A stretch of 64,000 nucleotides of DNA, from NCBI GenBank assembly GCA_035763805.1, contig DASUAL010000014.1:1-64000 (forward strand). Direction: 5' to 3'. The notes beneath the pieces are model-generated. The model searched no databases. It saw only the letters and a list, made by a program, of their open reading frames with translations, and was not told where the DNA came from. Within the stretch, counting starts at the first letter, position 1. The number at the start of each line of letters is the position of its first letter. A program made the translations under genes and the position numbers. Positions 16,356-24,996 of this stretch are shown piece after piece. The DNA comes from DASUAL01 sp035763805 (lineage in GTDB: Bacteria > Gemmatimonadota > Gemmatimonadetes > Gemmatimonadales > GWC2-71-9).

Positions 16356-17510
16356 GTGCGCATTGCGTTGCTTTCGGATACGTACACCCCGCAAGTGAAT
16401 GGGGTGACCACCGTGGTCCGCCGCATCGCGGCGCTGCTGCGCGCCGGCGCCCACGAGGTGGTTGTCGTGGCGCCACGCTACCCGCAGGCCCGCGAGACCA
16501 AGGACGAGCAGGAGCTCCGCGTCGCGTCGGTGCCGTTCCCGCTCTATTCCGACATCCGCCTGTCCCTCCCCGGCTTTCGGAGGATCGCGGAGTTCCTGAG
16601 CGCATTCCGTCCAGACGTGATTCACGTGCATACGGAGGGCGGGATCGGACTCGCGGGCCGCCGGTACGCGCTGGGCCGCGGCGTGCCACTGGTGACCTCG
16701 TTCCACACGAACTTCCCCCAGTACAGCCGGCACTACGGCGTGGGGCTGCTCGAGCCCGCGGTGTGGCGCTGGCTCGTGTGGTTCCATCAGCCGGCGCGAC
16801 TGACCCTCACTCCGGGGCACGCCGTCCACGACGAGCTCGCCCGCCGCGGCCTCACGAGCGTGGCCGTGTGGGGCTGCGGCGTGGACACCAGACAGTTTCA
16901 TCCGGGCAGGCGCAATGCCGGCTGGCGTCGCTGGTTGGCGGGCGGCGACGATACGGCCGTCGTACTGCACGTGGGCCGGCTCGCGCGGGAGAAGAACCTC
17001 GACGTGCTCATCGAGGCGTGGGACCGGGCGCGCAGGCTGTTGGGCCAGCGCGCCACGTTCGTCGTGGCCGGCGCGGGTCCCTACGCCCGACGCATCCAGT
17101 CCCACCTGCCGTTCGTGCGCCAGCTGGGGTTCGTGCCGCGGGAAGAACTGGCCTCGCTGTACGCCAGCGCCGACATGTGCATGTTTCCGTCACATACCGA
17201 GACCTGCGGCCTGGTGGCCCTCGAAGCGATGGCCGCAGGGGTGCCGGTGATCGCAGCGGACGCCGGCGGGTTCCGGGAGAACGTGGCTCACGGCGTGACG
17301 GGCCTGCTCGTGCCGCCGCACGACGTCGAGGCCTTCGTCGGGGCGCTCGCCGAGCTCGCGGGCGACCCCGCGCGTCGGTTCTCTTTCGCAGCCGCCGGCC
17401 GGGAGGCGGCGATGGCGCACGACGTCGCTCGGGAGGATACAGCCCTGCTCGCCTGGTATGCAGCGCTGGCGGGGCAACCCGATCACGGAGCGGCGCCCCG
17501 GGCCGCCTAG
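16356..17510 (+). CDS. Family GT4 glycosyltransferase, MgtA/SqdX-like
   Basis: This is a 384-residue GT-B fold enzyme. The N-terminal acceptor domain begins RIALLSDTYTPQVNGVTTVV, the pattern of MgtA mannosyltransferases and SqdX sulfolipid synthase. The C-terminal nucleotide-sugar domain has HVGRLAREKNLD and the EX7E-type motif (SHTETCGLVALEAMAAGVPV). No membrane helix is evident; such enzymes act at the inner face of the membrane. GTG at 16356 behind AGGGG is preferred to TTG at 16341. The position directly behind phoBR, with a possible Pho box, fits a role in making glycolipids that replace phospholipids in phosphate shortage. That is inference: the sugar and acceptor cannot be read from sequence. 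Confidence 0.85.
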   Translation: MRIALLSDTYTPQVNGVTTVVRRIAALLRAGAHEVVVVAPRYPQARETKDEQELRVASVPFPLYSDIRLSLPGFRRIAEFLSAFRPDVIHVHTEGGIGLAGRRYALGRGVPLVTSFHTNFPQYSRHYGVGLLEPAVWRWLVWFHQPARLTLTPGHAVHDELARRGLTSVAVWGCGVDTRQFHPGRRNAGWRRWLAGGDDTAVVLHVGRLAREKNLDVLIEAWDRARRLLGQRATFVVAGAGPYARRIQSHLPFVRQLGFVPREELASLYASADMCMFPSHTETCGLVALEAMAAGVPVIAADAGGFRENVAHGVTGLLVPPHDVEAFVGALAELAGDPARRFSFAAAGREAAMAHDVAREDTALLAWYAALAGQPDHGAAPRAA

Positions 17511-17568
17511 TCATTGCACCGGCCGCCGCGGTTACCTTCATCGTAGACACGATCCTCGTGGTGTTGCC

Positions 17569-17970
17569 ATGCCGACCGTCCTGTTTCTCTGCGTCGCGAA
17601 TTCCGCGCGCAGCCAGATGGCCGAAGGGCTCGCGCGGACGATGGCGCCGCCAGGCCATCGTTTCTGGAGCGCGGGCTCGGAGCCCGGCAGGCTGCACCCC
17701 CTCGCCGTGGCGGTCATGGCCGAGGAGGGGATCGACATCTCGCATCAACGCGCGAAGGGCCTCGGCACGATTCCGGTAAGTCAGGTCGACACCATCGTAA
17801 CCCTGTGCGCTGAGGAAGTATGTCCCGTGGTGCCGGGCAAGGTGAGGCGGCTGCACTGGCCGCTCGCGGACCCGGTGCGCGCTGACGGGACCGATGCCGA
17901 GCGGCTGGCAGCCTTCCGTGCCGCCCGTGATGAGCTCAAGACGTTGCTCCCCGAGCTCTGGGGCCAGTAG
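17569..17970 (+). CDS. arsC: Arsenate reductase, low-molecular-weight phosphatase family
   Basis: This 133-residue protein is of the thioredoxin-coupled ArsC type. The phosphatase loop CVANSARSQMAEG (CX5R plus Ser) is at residues 9-21, and the pair TLCAEEVCP supplies the second and third redox cysteines. The C-terminal aspartate loop is LADPV. It reduces arsenate to arsenite. Genuine tyrosine phosphatases of the same fold lack the TLCxxxxCP pair, so arsenate reductase is favoured. The ATG is at 17569. It is the last gene before a strong terminator. No arsenite efflux gene is adjacent; arsM and arsR are encoded about 27 kb away. A link to the Pho genes is plausible because arsenate enters through Pst. 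Confidence 0.88.
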   Translation: MPTVLFLCVANSARSQMAEGLARTMAPPGHRFWSAGSEPGRLHPLAVAVMAEEGIDISHQRAKGLGTIPVSQVDTIVTLCAEEVCPVVPGKVRRLHWPLADPVRADGTDAERLAAFRAARDELKTLLPELWGQ

Positions 17971-17975
17971 GAAAA

Positions 17976-18009
17976 CCAAAACCCGGGGCCGACCGCTCCC
18001 CGGGTTTGG
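17976..18009 (+). terminator. Rho-independent-type terminator after arsC
   Basis: A GC-rich hairpin: CCAAAACCCGGGG pairs with CCCCGGGTTTGG around a 9-nt loop, with one bulged A. It lies 6 bp after the arsC stop. The A and T tracts on the two sides could let it work in both directions. Between it and the receptor gene (18010-18230) I see only the possible regulatory repeat at 18088-18126. Confidence 0.75.
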
Positions 18010-18087
18010 TGGGCCGGGCGGAGTGGCCGTCACACTCGCGCCGCGACCGGAACCGCCATAAAAGCGTCCCCAACCTCGGCGAGCCGG

Positions 18088-18126
18088 GTCACGGCACGCC
18101 CTCGCACGCGTCACGAAACGGTCAAG
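18088..18126 (+). promoter_or_regulatory. Weak helically phased GTCAC repeats upstream of the TonB receptor
   Basis: GTCACG at 18088, GTCACG at 18110 and GTCAAG at 18121 are spaced 22 and 11 bp. The 11-bp phase resembles PhoB half-site spacing, but the half-sites differ from those before the porin and pstC. Confidence 0.25.
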
Positions 18127-18230
18127 GCCGAGCTGGCAGGCGTTTCGTTACCCGGCATCTGCGACCGCGTGACGGTGTCGTGATGTGTGATGGCGACACT
18201 TGTTGCGTCGCCACCGTGCACGAGACCGCC

Positions 18231-21005
18231 ATGCGCCGCTCGCTCTCCGCAGTACTCATCTTCACGGCCGTCGTCTCCCAAACGCCGTCGCTCCACGCAC
18301 AGGATTCCGCCCCCCGACCGGGACGCATCGCCGGGAAGGTCCTCAATGCCGTGACGGGCGACGTCGTCCCCAGCGCGCAGGTCACCGTCGAGGGAACCCC
18401 GATCGCGGCGATCACCAACTGGGCAGGCGAGTACGCCCTCGCCGACGTGTCCGCAGGCCTCCACACCGTGAGCGTCCGGGCGATCGGATACTCCTCGAAG
18501 TTCGTCGCCGCGGTGTCGGTGCAGGCCGGTGCGACGACGCTACTGAACGTGACGCTCGGCACGGCGGCCGTCGAACTCGAAGGGATCACGGTCACCGCGG
18601 AACAGGAGCGCGGCTCGGTGAGCTACGCACTGAACCAGCAGCGCACCGCCAACCAGATCATCAATACCGTCACGTCCGAACAGATCCAGAAGAGCCCCGA
18701 CTCGGACGCCGGCCAGGCGATCCAGCGCGTGAGCGGCGTCAACGTGCAAGATGGGAAATACGTGTTCGTGCGCGGCCTGGGCGAACGGTACACCACGACG
18801 GCCCTGAACGGTACGCGCCTGCCGAGCGCCGAGCCCGAGCGCAAGGTCGTTCCGCTCGACCTCTTCCCATCCGGCCTGCTGGAGGGCATCACGACGTACA
18901 AGACGTTCACCCCGGACCAGCCAGGCGACTTCAGCGGGGCGCAGGTCAACCTCAAGACGCGCGATTTCCTGCTCGGGCCGCTGCTCAAGCTCTCGGCCTC
19001 CAGCGGCCTCAACGACGCCGTCACGGCCAGGCGCGGGCTGCGAGCGCCGACAGTGGGGCCGGAGTGGCTGGGCTTCGCCGGCGGTGCCCGCGACCTGCCG
19101 CCGGCCGCCCGCGACGCCGGCACCTTGCAAGGGCTCAGCCAAGTCCAGTTGAACGACATCATCGCCTCGTTTCGGAATGCGTGGTCCGCCCGCGACGGAA
19201 GACGCGGCGCCAACACCTCCTTCAGCCTTTCCGCGGGCGGCCAGCCCCGCCTCGCGAACCGCCCGTTCGAGGTGCTGGGGTCGCTGACGTACTCGTACGC
19301 GCTGGAAGGCCGGCTGGACGAACGGCGGGCGGTGCTCGGGCCAAGGCAGGCGACCGGATCGTTCGACGTCGAGAACATCTATCGTGGCGCAACAGGGCGC
19401 ACGAGCGTGCTGTGGGGAGGGCTTCTCAATGTGAGCGCACGGCTGGGGGCGACCGGTCGGGTTGCGCTCAACAACACACTCACGCACAGCGGGGACAACG
19501 AAGCCACGCGGCTCGCGGGCTTCAACAACGCGTTCAGCGAGACCCTCGAGTTCACCCGGCTCAGCTTCATCGAGCGCGGCGTGCGGTCCCACCAGCTGAC
19601 CGGCCAGCATCTGCTCGCCGAGCGGCACACCTTCGACTGGTCCGCCACGTGGTCACACGTCTCGCGCCGCGAGCCCGACCGGTCCGATCTGGTCTACCAG
19701 ACCACGATCGATCCGACCACCGGCGAATCCCAGCCCTACGCGTGGTACGGCGCGCCCCGTTCCGCCACCAAGACGTTCAGCAACATCCAGGAGGATGGGT
19801 ACGAGGGCGGGATCAACTACCGTCACGTCCTGGGCAGCCCGGCGCGCCCCGCGGCGCTCAAGGTCGGCGCCTATGCCAAGTTGACGGACCGCGACGCGGA
19901 CACCCGCGCCTACGATGTCATGAACGTCGGCGGCCTCAGCGACGTCGAGCGGGCCCAGCCCGCCGAAGTGATCTTCGACGGAAGGTATGCGCAGCAGGGA
20001 CGGCTCTTCCTCGCCGCGAGTGCGGCCCTCGGCCGGTATAGCGCTGCAGACCGCATCGCCGCCGGTTACGCCCAGGCCGAGTTGACCCTCTCGGATCGCT
20101 GGCGCCTGATCGGTGGCGCCCGGGTCGAGCGGGCGCGCCTCGAGGTCAGGAGTAAGACCATCGAGCTGGGGGACACCACCACCATCCTCCTCAACACGGA
20201 CGTGCTGCCGTCGCTCGCGCTGACGTGGCGCCCCTGGGCGGCACACAACCTCCGCCTTTCCGTCAGCCAGACCGTGGCCCGCCCGGAGTACCGCGAGCTG
20301 TCACCGACGAACTACGTCGACATCGGCGGCCAGATCGTGTTCGGAAACCTGGACCTGCGGCGTTCGCTCGTACGCAACTTCGACCTGCGGTGGGAATGGT
20401 ATCCGAGCCCCGGGCAGGTCGTGAGCGCCGCGGCGTTCGCCAAACAGTTCGAGCGGCCCATCGAGCGCGTGCTCCGGCAGACCTCGGGCGAAAGCCAACA
20501 GAGCGTCACGTTCGTCAACGCGCGCTCGGCGGAGAACTACGGCGTCGAGCTCGAGCTGCGCCACCACCTGGGTGTTCTGGCGACGGCCCTGACGCCGATC
20601 ACCCTGTTCGCGAACACCACGTTGATGAAGAGCGACGTCCGTGTGGGCGATGGCCTTTCCAGTCTGACGAACGATCGGCGCGCCATGGTCGGACAGGCCG
20701 GCTACGTCGTGAACGCCGGGGTGACATACACCAGCCCCGCCGGCCGGGCGAACGCGACCGTCTTGTACAACGTCGTGGGGCGGCGCATCTACGAGGCCGG
20801 GATCGTCCCGTATCCGGACTCGTACGAGGAGGCCCGGCACCTCCTGGATGCCTCCGTCCAGTTGCCCCTGACGGCCAGCACTGCGGTCAAGCTCGATGCG
20901 AAAAACCTGCTGGATAGCGCGTACCGCCTCACGCAAGCGTCGATCGACCGCCTGCGCTACCGCGTCGGGCGCGTGTTCTCGATCGGCATGACTTGGGAAC
21001 CCTGA
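18231..21005 (+). CDS. TonB-dependent receptor with carboxypeptidase-regulatory-like N-domain
   Basis: The protein is 924 residues from the ATG at 18231, with signal peptide MRRSLSAVLIFTAVVSQTPSLHAQ. A carboxypeptidase-regulatory-like beta-sandwich follows (about 30-115; IAGKVLNAVTGDVVPSAQV), then a plug domain with VFVRGLGERYTTTALNG, then a 22-strand-type barrel ending in a terminal aromatic segment (FSIGMTWEP). It would import a ligand through the outer membrane with TonB energy. An earlier in-frame start at 18006 would add 75 uncharacteristic residues and overlap the terminator. It stands first in the block leading to the porin and pst genes and is followed after 28 bp by a lipoprotein gene. 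Phosphate, an organophosphate or a metal-phosphate complex is a guess from context. Confidence 0.9.
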   Translation: MRRSLSAVLIFTAVVSQTPSLHAQDSAPRPGRIAGKVLNAVTGDVVPSAQVTVEGTPIAAITNWAGEYALADVSAGLHTVSVRAIGYSSKFVAAVSVQAGATTLLNVTLGTAAVELEGITVTAEQERGSVSYALNQQRTANQIINTVTSEQIQKSPDSDAGQAIQRVSGVNVQDGKYVFVRGLGERYTTTALNGTRLPSAEPERKVVPLDLFPSGLLEGITTYKTFTPDQPGDFSGAQVNLKTRDFLLGPLLKLSASSGLNDAVTARRGLRAPTVGPEWLGFAGGARDLPPAARDAGTLQGLSQVQLNDIIASFRNAWSARDGRRGANTSFSLSAGGQPRLANRPFEVLGSLTYSYALEGRLDERRAVLGPRQATGSFDVENIYRGATGRTSVLWGGLLNVSARLGATGRVALNNTLTHSGDNEATRLAGFNNAFSETLEFTRLSFIERGVRSHQLTGQHLLAERHTFDWSATWSHVSRREPDRSDLVYQTTIDPTTGESQPYAWYGAPRSATKTFSNIQEDGYEGGINYRHVLGSPARPAALKVGAYAKLTDRDADTRAYDVMNVGGLSDVERAQPAEVIFDGRYAQQGRLFLAASAALGRYSAADRIAAGYAQAELTLSDRWRLIGGARVERARLEVRSKTIELGDTTTILLNTDVLPSLALTWRPWAAHNLRLSVSQTVARPEYRELSPTNYVDIGGQIVFGNLDLRRSLVRNFDLRWEWYPSPGQVVSAAAFAKQFERPIERVLRQTSGESQQSVTFVNARSAENYGVELELRHHLGVLATALTPITLFANTTLMKSDVRVGDGLSSLTNDRRAMVGQAGYVVNAGVTYTSPAGRANATVLYNVVGRRIYEAGIVPYPDSYEEARHLLDASVQLPLTASTAVKLDAKNLLDSAYRLTQASIDRLRYRVGRVFSIGMTWEP

Positions 21006-21033
21006 TCCCTCACCTTTTACCACGGGGAATTGT

Positions 21034-22446
21034 ATGACGCCGCACCTCTCGCACCGCCTCCGAATCCAGTTCGCGGGGCTCACCGCGCTCCTCTTCGCCG
21101 GCGTGCTCGGCGGCTGCAACAACGACGGCGGAAGCGGGCCCCCGCCACCCCCCCGCGTCGCGGTCCTGAATCAACCGATCAGCGCCAACCGCACGTTGTA
21201 CACGGACACGGTGTACACGCTGAGTGGCCACGTGAAGGTCCAGAGCGGCGTCACACTCACCATTCAACCCGGCACCACGATCTTGGGCGACACGACGCAG
21301 CCCTCGTCCCTGTGGATCCTGAGGGGCGCCAAGATCATCGCCAACGGGACCGCCGCGGCTCCGATCGTGTTCACGTCGGCGCGTGCCGTCGGGAACAGGA
21401 AGCCGGGCGACTGGGGCGGGATCGTCATCATCGGCAATGGCCTGATCAACCGGACGGGCGTCGTCAACACCGAGGGGCCGGTCGGCGTGGCCGAGAACTA
21501 CGGCGGCGGCACGAACAACACCGACTCGAGCGGCGTGCTGCGGTACGTGCGCATCGAGTTCGCGGGCTTCGATGTCACGGGCACCGCGTCTGAGTTGAAC
21601 GGCCTCTCGATGTACGCGGTGGGCAGCAAGACGGTGCTCGAGTATGTCGAGGTCTTGGCGGGCCTCGACGACTCGTTCGAGTGGTGGGGTGGCGCCGTGG
21701 ACGGCCGCCATCTCGTGTCATACGAAGCCGGCGACGATCACTTCGACTGGTCGGAAGGGTATGTCGGGCGGGTGCAGTTCGCCATCGGCTTGCAGGCTGC
21801 GCGCCTCACGCCCGCCGCCGGCTCGGGCTTCCCGTCCACGGACCCGCAGGGCTTCGAGGCCGACGGGTGCGCGGGCACGGGCTGCACGGGCCCCGCTGGC
21901 GGGCACCGCAGCACACCTTACTCCGACCCCGTGTTCGCCAACCTCACGATGGTGGGTTCAGGGACCGTCGAAACCCAAACGTCGGGCGGGTTCGGCGCCG
22001 TACTGCGCCGCGGCACGAAGGGCCTGCTGCACAACGGCATCATCGCCCGCTGGAAGGGCACTGGGATCTCGGTCCGGGATAGCGCGACTGGAAACATCCT
22101 CGACGCCGACTCGCTCAACCTGCACAACATGGTGTTCGCCCAGAACACCGGCACCGGCGGTGACTACGACCCCGCGGGGACGAACTTCGGGCAGGGCACC
22201 AAATTCGCGGCGGATAATCACCGCAGCGCCGCCACAGCGGCCGCCCTATTCGCCAACCTCACCCCGACGGGCCTGAACTGGACGCCGCAGGGCATCGCGG
22301 CCTCGGGGTGCGGCACGGTGGCGCTCCCCGCCGCCCGGGCGGCCAACTTCTTCGGCGGCACCATGCCGAACACGGCGTACTGCGGTGCGGTGGATCCGGC
22401 CGGCCCCCAGTGGTACCAGGGCTGGACCGTGTACCTGACGAACTAA
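21034..22446 (+). CDS. Outer-membrane-type lipoprotein, beta-helix-like, paired with the receptor
   Basis: This is a 470-residue protein with a lipobox (LFAGVLGGC, Cys about 29) after a hydrophobic signal. A low-complexity GPPPPP linker follows. The mature part contains repeated short strands with Gly and Asn turns, such as GVTLTIQPGTTILGD, GDWGGIVIIGNGLIN, YVRIEFAGFD and LEYVEVLAGLDDSFEWWGG, which suggest a right-handed parallel beta-helix. Similar proteins accompany TonB receptors in Bacteroidota and Proteobacteria, but I know of no demonstrated activity. The gene starts 28 bp after the receptor stop behind GGGGAA and ends before two hairpins. It may be a surface binding or processing partner of the receptor. 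Confidence 0.75.
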   Translation: MTPHLSHRLRIQFAGLTALLFAGVLGGCNNDGGSGPPPPPRVAVLNQPISANRTLYTDTVYTLSGHVKVQSGVTLTIQPGTTILGDTTQPSSLWILRGAKIIANGTAAAPIVFTSARAVGNRKPGDWGGIVIIGNGLINRTGVVNTEGPVGVAENYGGGTNNTDSSGVLRYVRIEFAGFDVTGTASELNGLSMYAVGSKTVLEYVEVLAGLDDSFEWWGGAVDGRHLVSYEAGDDHFDWSEGYVGRVQFAIGLQAARLTPAAGSGFPSTDPQGFEADGCAGTGCTGPAGGHRSTPYSDPVFANLTMVGSGTVETQTSGGFGAVLRRGTKGLLHNGIIARWKGTGISVRDSATGNILDADSLNLHNMVFAQNTGTGGDYDPAGTNFGQGTKFAADNHRSAATAAALFANLTPTGLNWTPQGIAASGCGTVALPAARAANFFGGTMPNTAYCGAVDPAGPQWYQGWTVYLTN

Positions 22447-22498
22447 CTCCGCTGGAGGGGACACCCGGCGTGGGATGCACGGCCGACGTCCGGGTGCC

Positions 22499-22530
22499 AG
22501 GTAGCGGAGGCCCGCACGGCTCCGCTACCT
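22499..22530 (+). terminator. Hairpin terminator after the lipoprotein gene
   Basis: A perfect 10-bp stem, AGGTAGCGGA with TCCGCTACCT, around a 12-nt loop and followed by GTTTCTC. A second weaker stem (CACCCGG at 22462 with CCGGGTG at 22490) precedes it. Confidence 0.75.
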
Positions 22531-22548
22531 GTTTCTCCCGTTCCGCCC

Positions 22549-22565
22549 GTTACAGTCCCGTGACA
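22549..22565 (+). promoter_or_regulatory. Candidate Pho box upstream of porin-pstS
   Basis: GTTACA (22549-22554), five bases, then GTGACA (22560-22565) give two half-sites 11 bp apart, the PhoB direct-repeat geometry. A possible -10 element CATTAG lies 6 bp further on at 22572-22577. The same half-sites at the same spacing precede pstC. Confidence 0.55.
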
Positions 22566-22646
22566 CACCCGCATTAGCCTGGTGACGTTGCCCCGGCAGG
22601 TTTCGGGAGCCGTTCAACGACTGACCTCAGTCTTGAGGAGCTCACC

Positions 22647-23825
22647 GTGCACGCAAGACTGCCATACCGCCTCCTCCCGGCGGCGCTGTTCTGCGCCGTC
22701 GGCGCCGGAGCGCGCGTCGCCATCGCCCAAGCCCCCAACGTCCGCGTGGCGGGCCGCATCCAGGTGCAGTACCGCAACTCGTCGGGGGATTCCGTCCCCG
22801 GCTTTTTCAACACCACTCAGGTGAATAACATCTTCGAAGTCCGCCGGCTCCGCATCCAGACGGACGTGCGGTTCGGCGACAACATCAACCTCTCGATCCA
22901 GCCGAGCTTCGAGATGGGCGGCCTGCGGATGCGCGATGCATTCGTCCGCGTGGGCTTCACGCCCACCTTCGGCTTGGTCGCGGGACAGGAGAAGTCGCCG
23001 TTCATGCGCTACGAGCTGATCAGCTCGAACAACCTGCTCTCGATCGAGCGCGGGGTGCGCGTGTTGCGGCTCTCCAACAGAGAGGCGCTGAACGACGTGC
23101 TGGTCAACAACGGCTATGCGTCCCACGACCTCGGCGCCTTCCTCGACTTCGATAGCCCGGACCACCGTTTCTACGCCAAAGCCGGCGTGCAGCAGGGCTC
23201 GCGCGAAAGTGCAACCGACGTCAACAACGCCAAGAGCTTCTTCGGCCGGGTGACCTACATGGCGCTCAAGAACAAGGACGACCAGCCGGAGCTGCAGGTC
23301 GGCGGGTCGTTCGCGTCGCGCGACCGCGCGATCTGCTCCACCTGCACGGGCACCCTGGCTTACTACGCCGACTCCTCCAAGCGGACCAACGCCTTCGGCT
23401 TGGACGTCGAGTGGGGCGGGTTCCGGCCGGGCTGGCACGTCATCGCCGACTTCGCCACGGGCGACAACGCGCCGATCGTGAACCGCGTAACCTCAGGCCG
23501 CAACGTGGCCAACCTGCGCACCAGCGCCGACAGCGCTCTCAGGACCTTCGTGGGCTTCAACGTGGTGGCGGCCTACCGCGTGAATACCACTGGCACCGAC
23601 ACGCGGGTCGTGAAGATCGTCGAGCCGGCGGTCCGTTTCGACTACACCGATCCCGACACGGACGTCGGCGACAACCAGGGCCTCTTGATCACCCCGGCGT
23701 TGAACATCTACTTCGCGAACAGCGTGGTATTGCGGTCGGGCATCGACCTCTACTTCTACAAGGATGCCACCGGCGAGTCGAAGTCTGCGCGGGAGCTGAA
23801 GTTCTCGTGGCAGGCCAACTTCTAA
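22647..23825 (+). CDS. Phosphate-selective porin, OprP/OprO family
   Basis: This is a 392-residue outer-membrane protein. The signal peptide ends near RVAIAQA. The mature part has a pattern of short amphipathic strands, with the OprO/OprP features RRLRIQTDVRFGDNINLSIQP and GLVAGQEKSPFMRYELISS. It ends in phenylalanine (KFSWQANF), as barrels do. The GTG start at 22647 follows GAGGAG. The family includes phosphate- and polyphosphate-selective channels of Pseudomonas. Selectivity here is supported by linkage, since pstS follows after 14 bp in the same unit and a candidate Pho box lies upstream. Confidence 0.85.
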   Translation: MHARLPYRLLPAALFCAVGAGARVAIAQAPNVRVAGRIQVQYRNSSGDSVPGFFNTTQVNNIFEVRRLRIQTDVRFGDNINLSIQPSFEMGGLRMRDAFVRVGFTPTFGLVAGQEKSPFMRYELISSNNLLSIERGVRVLRLSNREALNDVLVNNGYASHDLGAFLDFDSPDHRFYAKAGVQQGSRESATDVNNAKSFFGRVTYMALKNKDDQPELQVGGSFASRDRAICSTCTGTLAYYADSSKRTNAFGLDVEWGGFRPGWHVIADFATGDNAPIVNRVTSGRNVANLRTSADSALRTFVGFNVVAAYRVNTTGTDTRVVKIVEPAVRFDYTDPDTDVGDNQGLLITPALNIYFANSVVLRSGIDLYFYKDATGESKSARELKFSWQANF

Positions 23826-23839
23826 GGAGTCTTCACGCA

Positions 23840-24886
23840 ATGCGCAAGCTCACCCTCGCAGTACTTCTCGCGCTGGTCGCCGTCCCCGCGGGCGCGCAGG
23901 TGCGCCTCAACGGTGCCGGGGCCACGTTTCCCAACATCATCTACCAGAACTGGATCCTGACGTACAACCAGAAGTTCGACAACGTCGAGATCAACTATCA
24001 GTCCATCGGCTCGGGCGGCGGGATTCGCCAGTTCTCGGACAAGACCGTCGACTTCGGCGGCACCGACGCCCCGATGAGCGATTCCGCCATCGCGGCCATC
24101 CAAGGCAACGTGCTGCACATCCCGACCGTCCTGGGCGCGGTCGTGCCGACCTACAATCTTCCAGGGCTTTCCGCCGCGGTGAAGTTCACCCCGGACGTCC
24201 TCGCCGACATCTTCCTCGGCAAGATCACCAAGTGGAACGACGCCCGCCTCGCGAGCGTCAACCAGGGCCTGGCGCTGCCGAACCAGGACGTCATCGTCGT
24301 GCACCGCTCCGATGGCTCCGGCACGACCTACGTCTGGGTGGACTACCTCACGAAGATCAGTCCGGAGTGGGCGCAGAAGGTGGGCCGCGGCACGTCGGTC
24401 AACTGGCCCGTGGGCCTCGGCGGACGCGGCAACGAAGGCGTGGCCGCAACCGTGCGGCAGACGCCGGGAGCCATCGGCTACGTCGAGATCGGCTACGCGC
24501 TCATCAACAAGATGTCGTTCGGCCAGGTGCGCAACAAGGCGGGGAACTTCATCACCCCTGCCCTCGAATCGGTCACCGCCGCGGCCGAGGGCGCGATGGC
24601 CGACATGGGCCCGAGCACCGACTTCCGCGTGTCGATCACCGATCCCCGCGGCGCGCAGGCGTATCCCGTCGCGAGCTTCACCTGGCTCCTCGTCCGCAAA
24701 CAATACCCGGATGCTCCCAAGGCCCGCGAGCTGGCGAAGTTCATCTGGTGGTCGCTGACCGAGGGGCAGGCGCAGGCGCCCAAGCTCGGCTACGCGCCGC
24801 TCCCCAAGGCGATGGTGCCCTGGATCGAGGCGCGCCTCAGGACCATCACCGCCGGCGGCAAGGCGGTGTGGACGGCGGCGCGGTAA
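23840..24886 (+). CDS. pstS: Phosphate ABC transporter substrate-binding protein
   Basis: This is a 348-residue periplasmic protein with a signal peptide (MRKLTLAVLLALVAVPAGAQ). The phosphate-binding segments are LNGAGATFPNIIYQ, INYQSIGSGGGIRQF, DFGGTDAPMSD and HRSDGSGTT, all typical of PstS. AAGGAG stands 9 bp before the ATG. It delivers phosphate to PstCA. It forms a unit with the porin gene and is followed by a strong hairpin, which separates its transcript in part from pstCABB. That would allow much more binding protein than permease to be made. Confidence 0.97.
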   Translation: MRKLTLAVLLALVAVPAGAQVRLNGAGATFPNIIYQNWILTYNQKFDNVEINYQSIGSGGGIRQFSDKTVDFGGTDAPMSDSAIAAIQGNVLHIPTVLGAVVPTYNLPGLSAAVKFTPDVLADIFLGKITKWNDARLASVNQGLALPNQDVIVVHRSDGSGTTYVWVDYLTKISPEWAQKVGRGTSVNWPVGLGGRGNEGVAATVRQTPGAIGYVEIGYALINKMSFGQVRNKAGNFITPALESVTAAAEGAMADMGPSTDFRVSITDPRGAQAYPVASFTWLLVRKQYPDAPKARELAKFIWWSLTEGQAQAPKLGYAPLPKAMVPWIEARLRTITAGGKAVWTAAR

Positions 24887-24907
24887 CCCTTCTCCCGCTG
24901 CCGAATT

Positions 24908-24937
24908 ACCCCCGCACGGTCATTCGCCTGCGGGGGT
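24908..24937 (+). terminator. Terminator between pstS and pstC
   Basis: Nine-base stem ACCCCCGCA with TGCGGGGGT around a 12-nt loop, followed by TTCTT. It lies 21 bp after the pstS stop. Confidence 0.85.
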
Positions 24938-24955
24938 TTCTTACGGTCGCGGTCC

Positions 24956-24972
24956 GTTACACGGCCGTGACA
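24956..24972 (+). promoter_or_regulatory. Candidate Pho box upstream of pstC
   Basis: GTTACA (24956-24961) and GTGACA (24967-24972), 11 bp apart, match the site before the porin in every half-site base. A possible -10 element TACGTT follows 9 bp later (24982-24987). With the ATG at 24997, that promoter would give an almost leaderless message. Confidence 0.55.
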
Positions 24973-24996
24973 AACCGCCCCTACGTTTCCCGCTCC

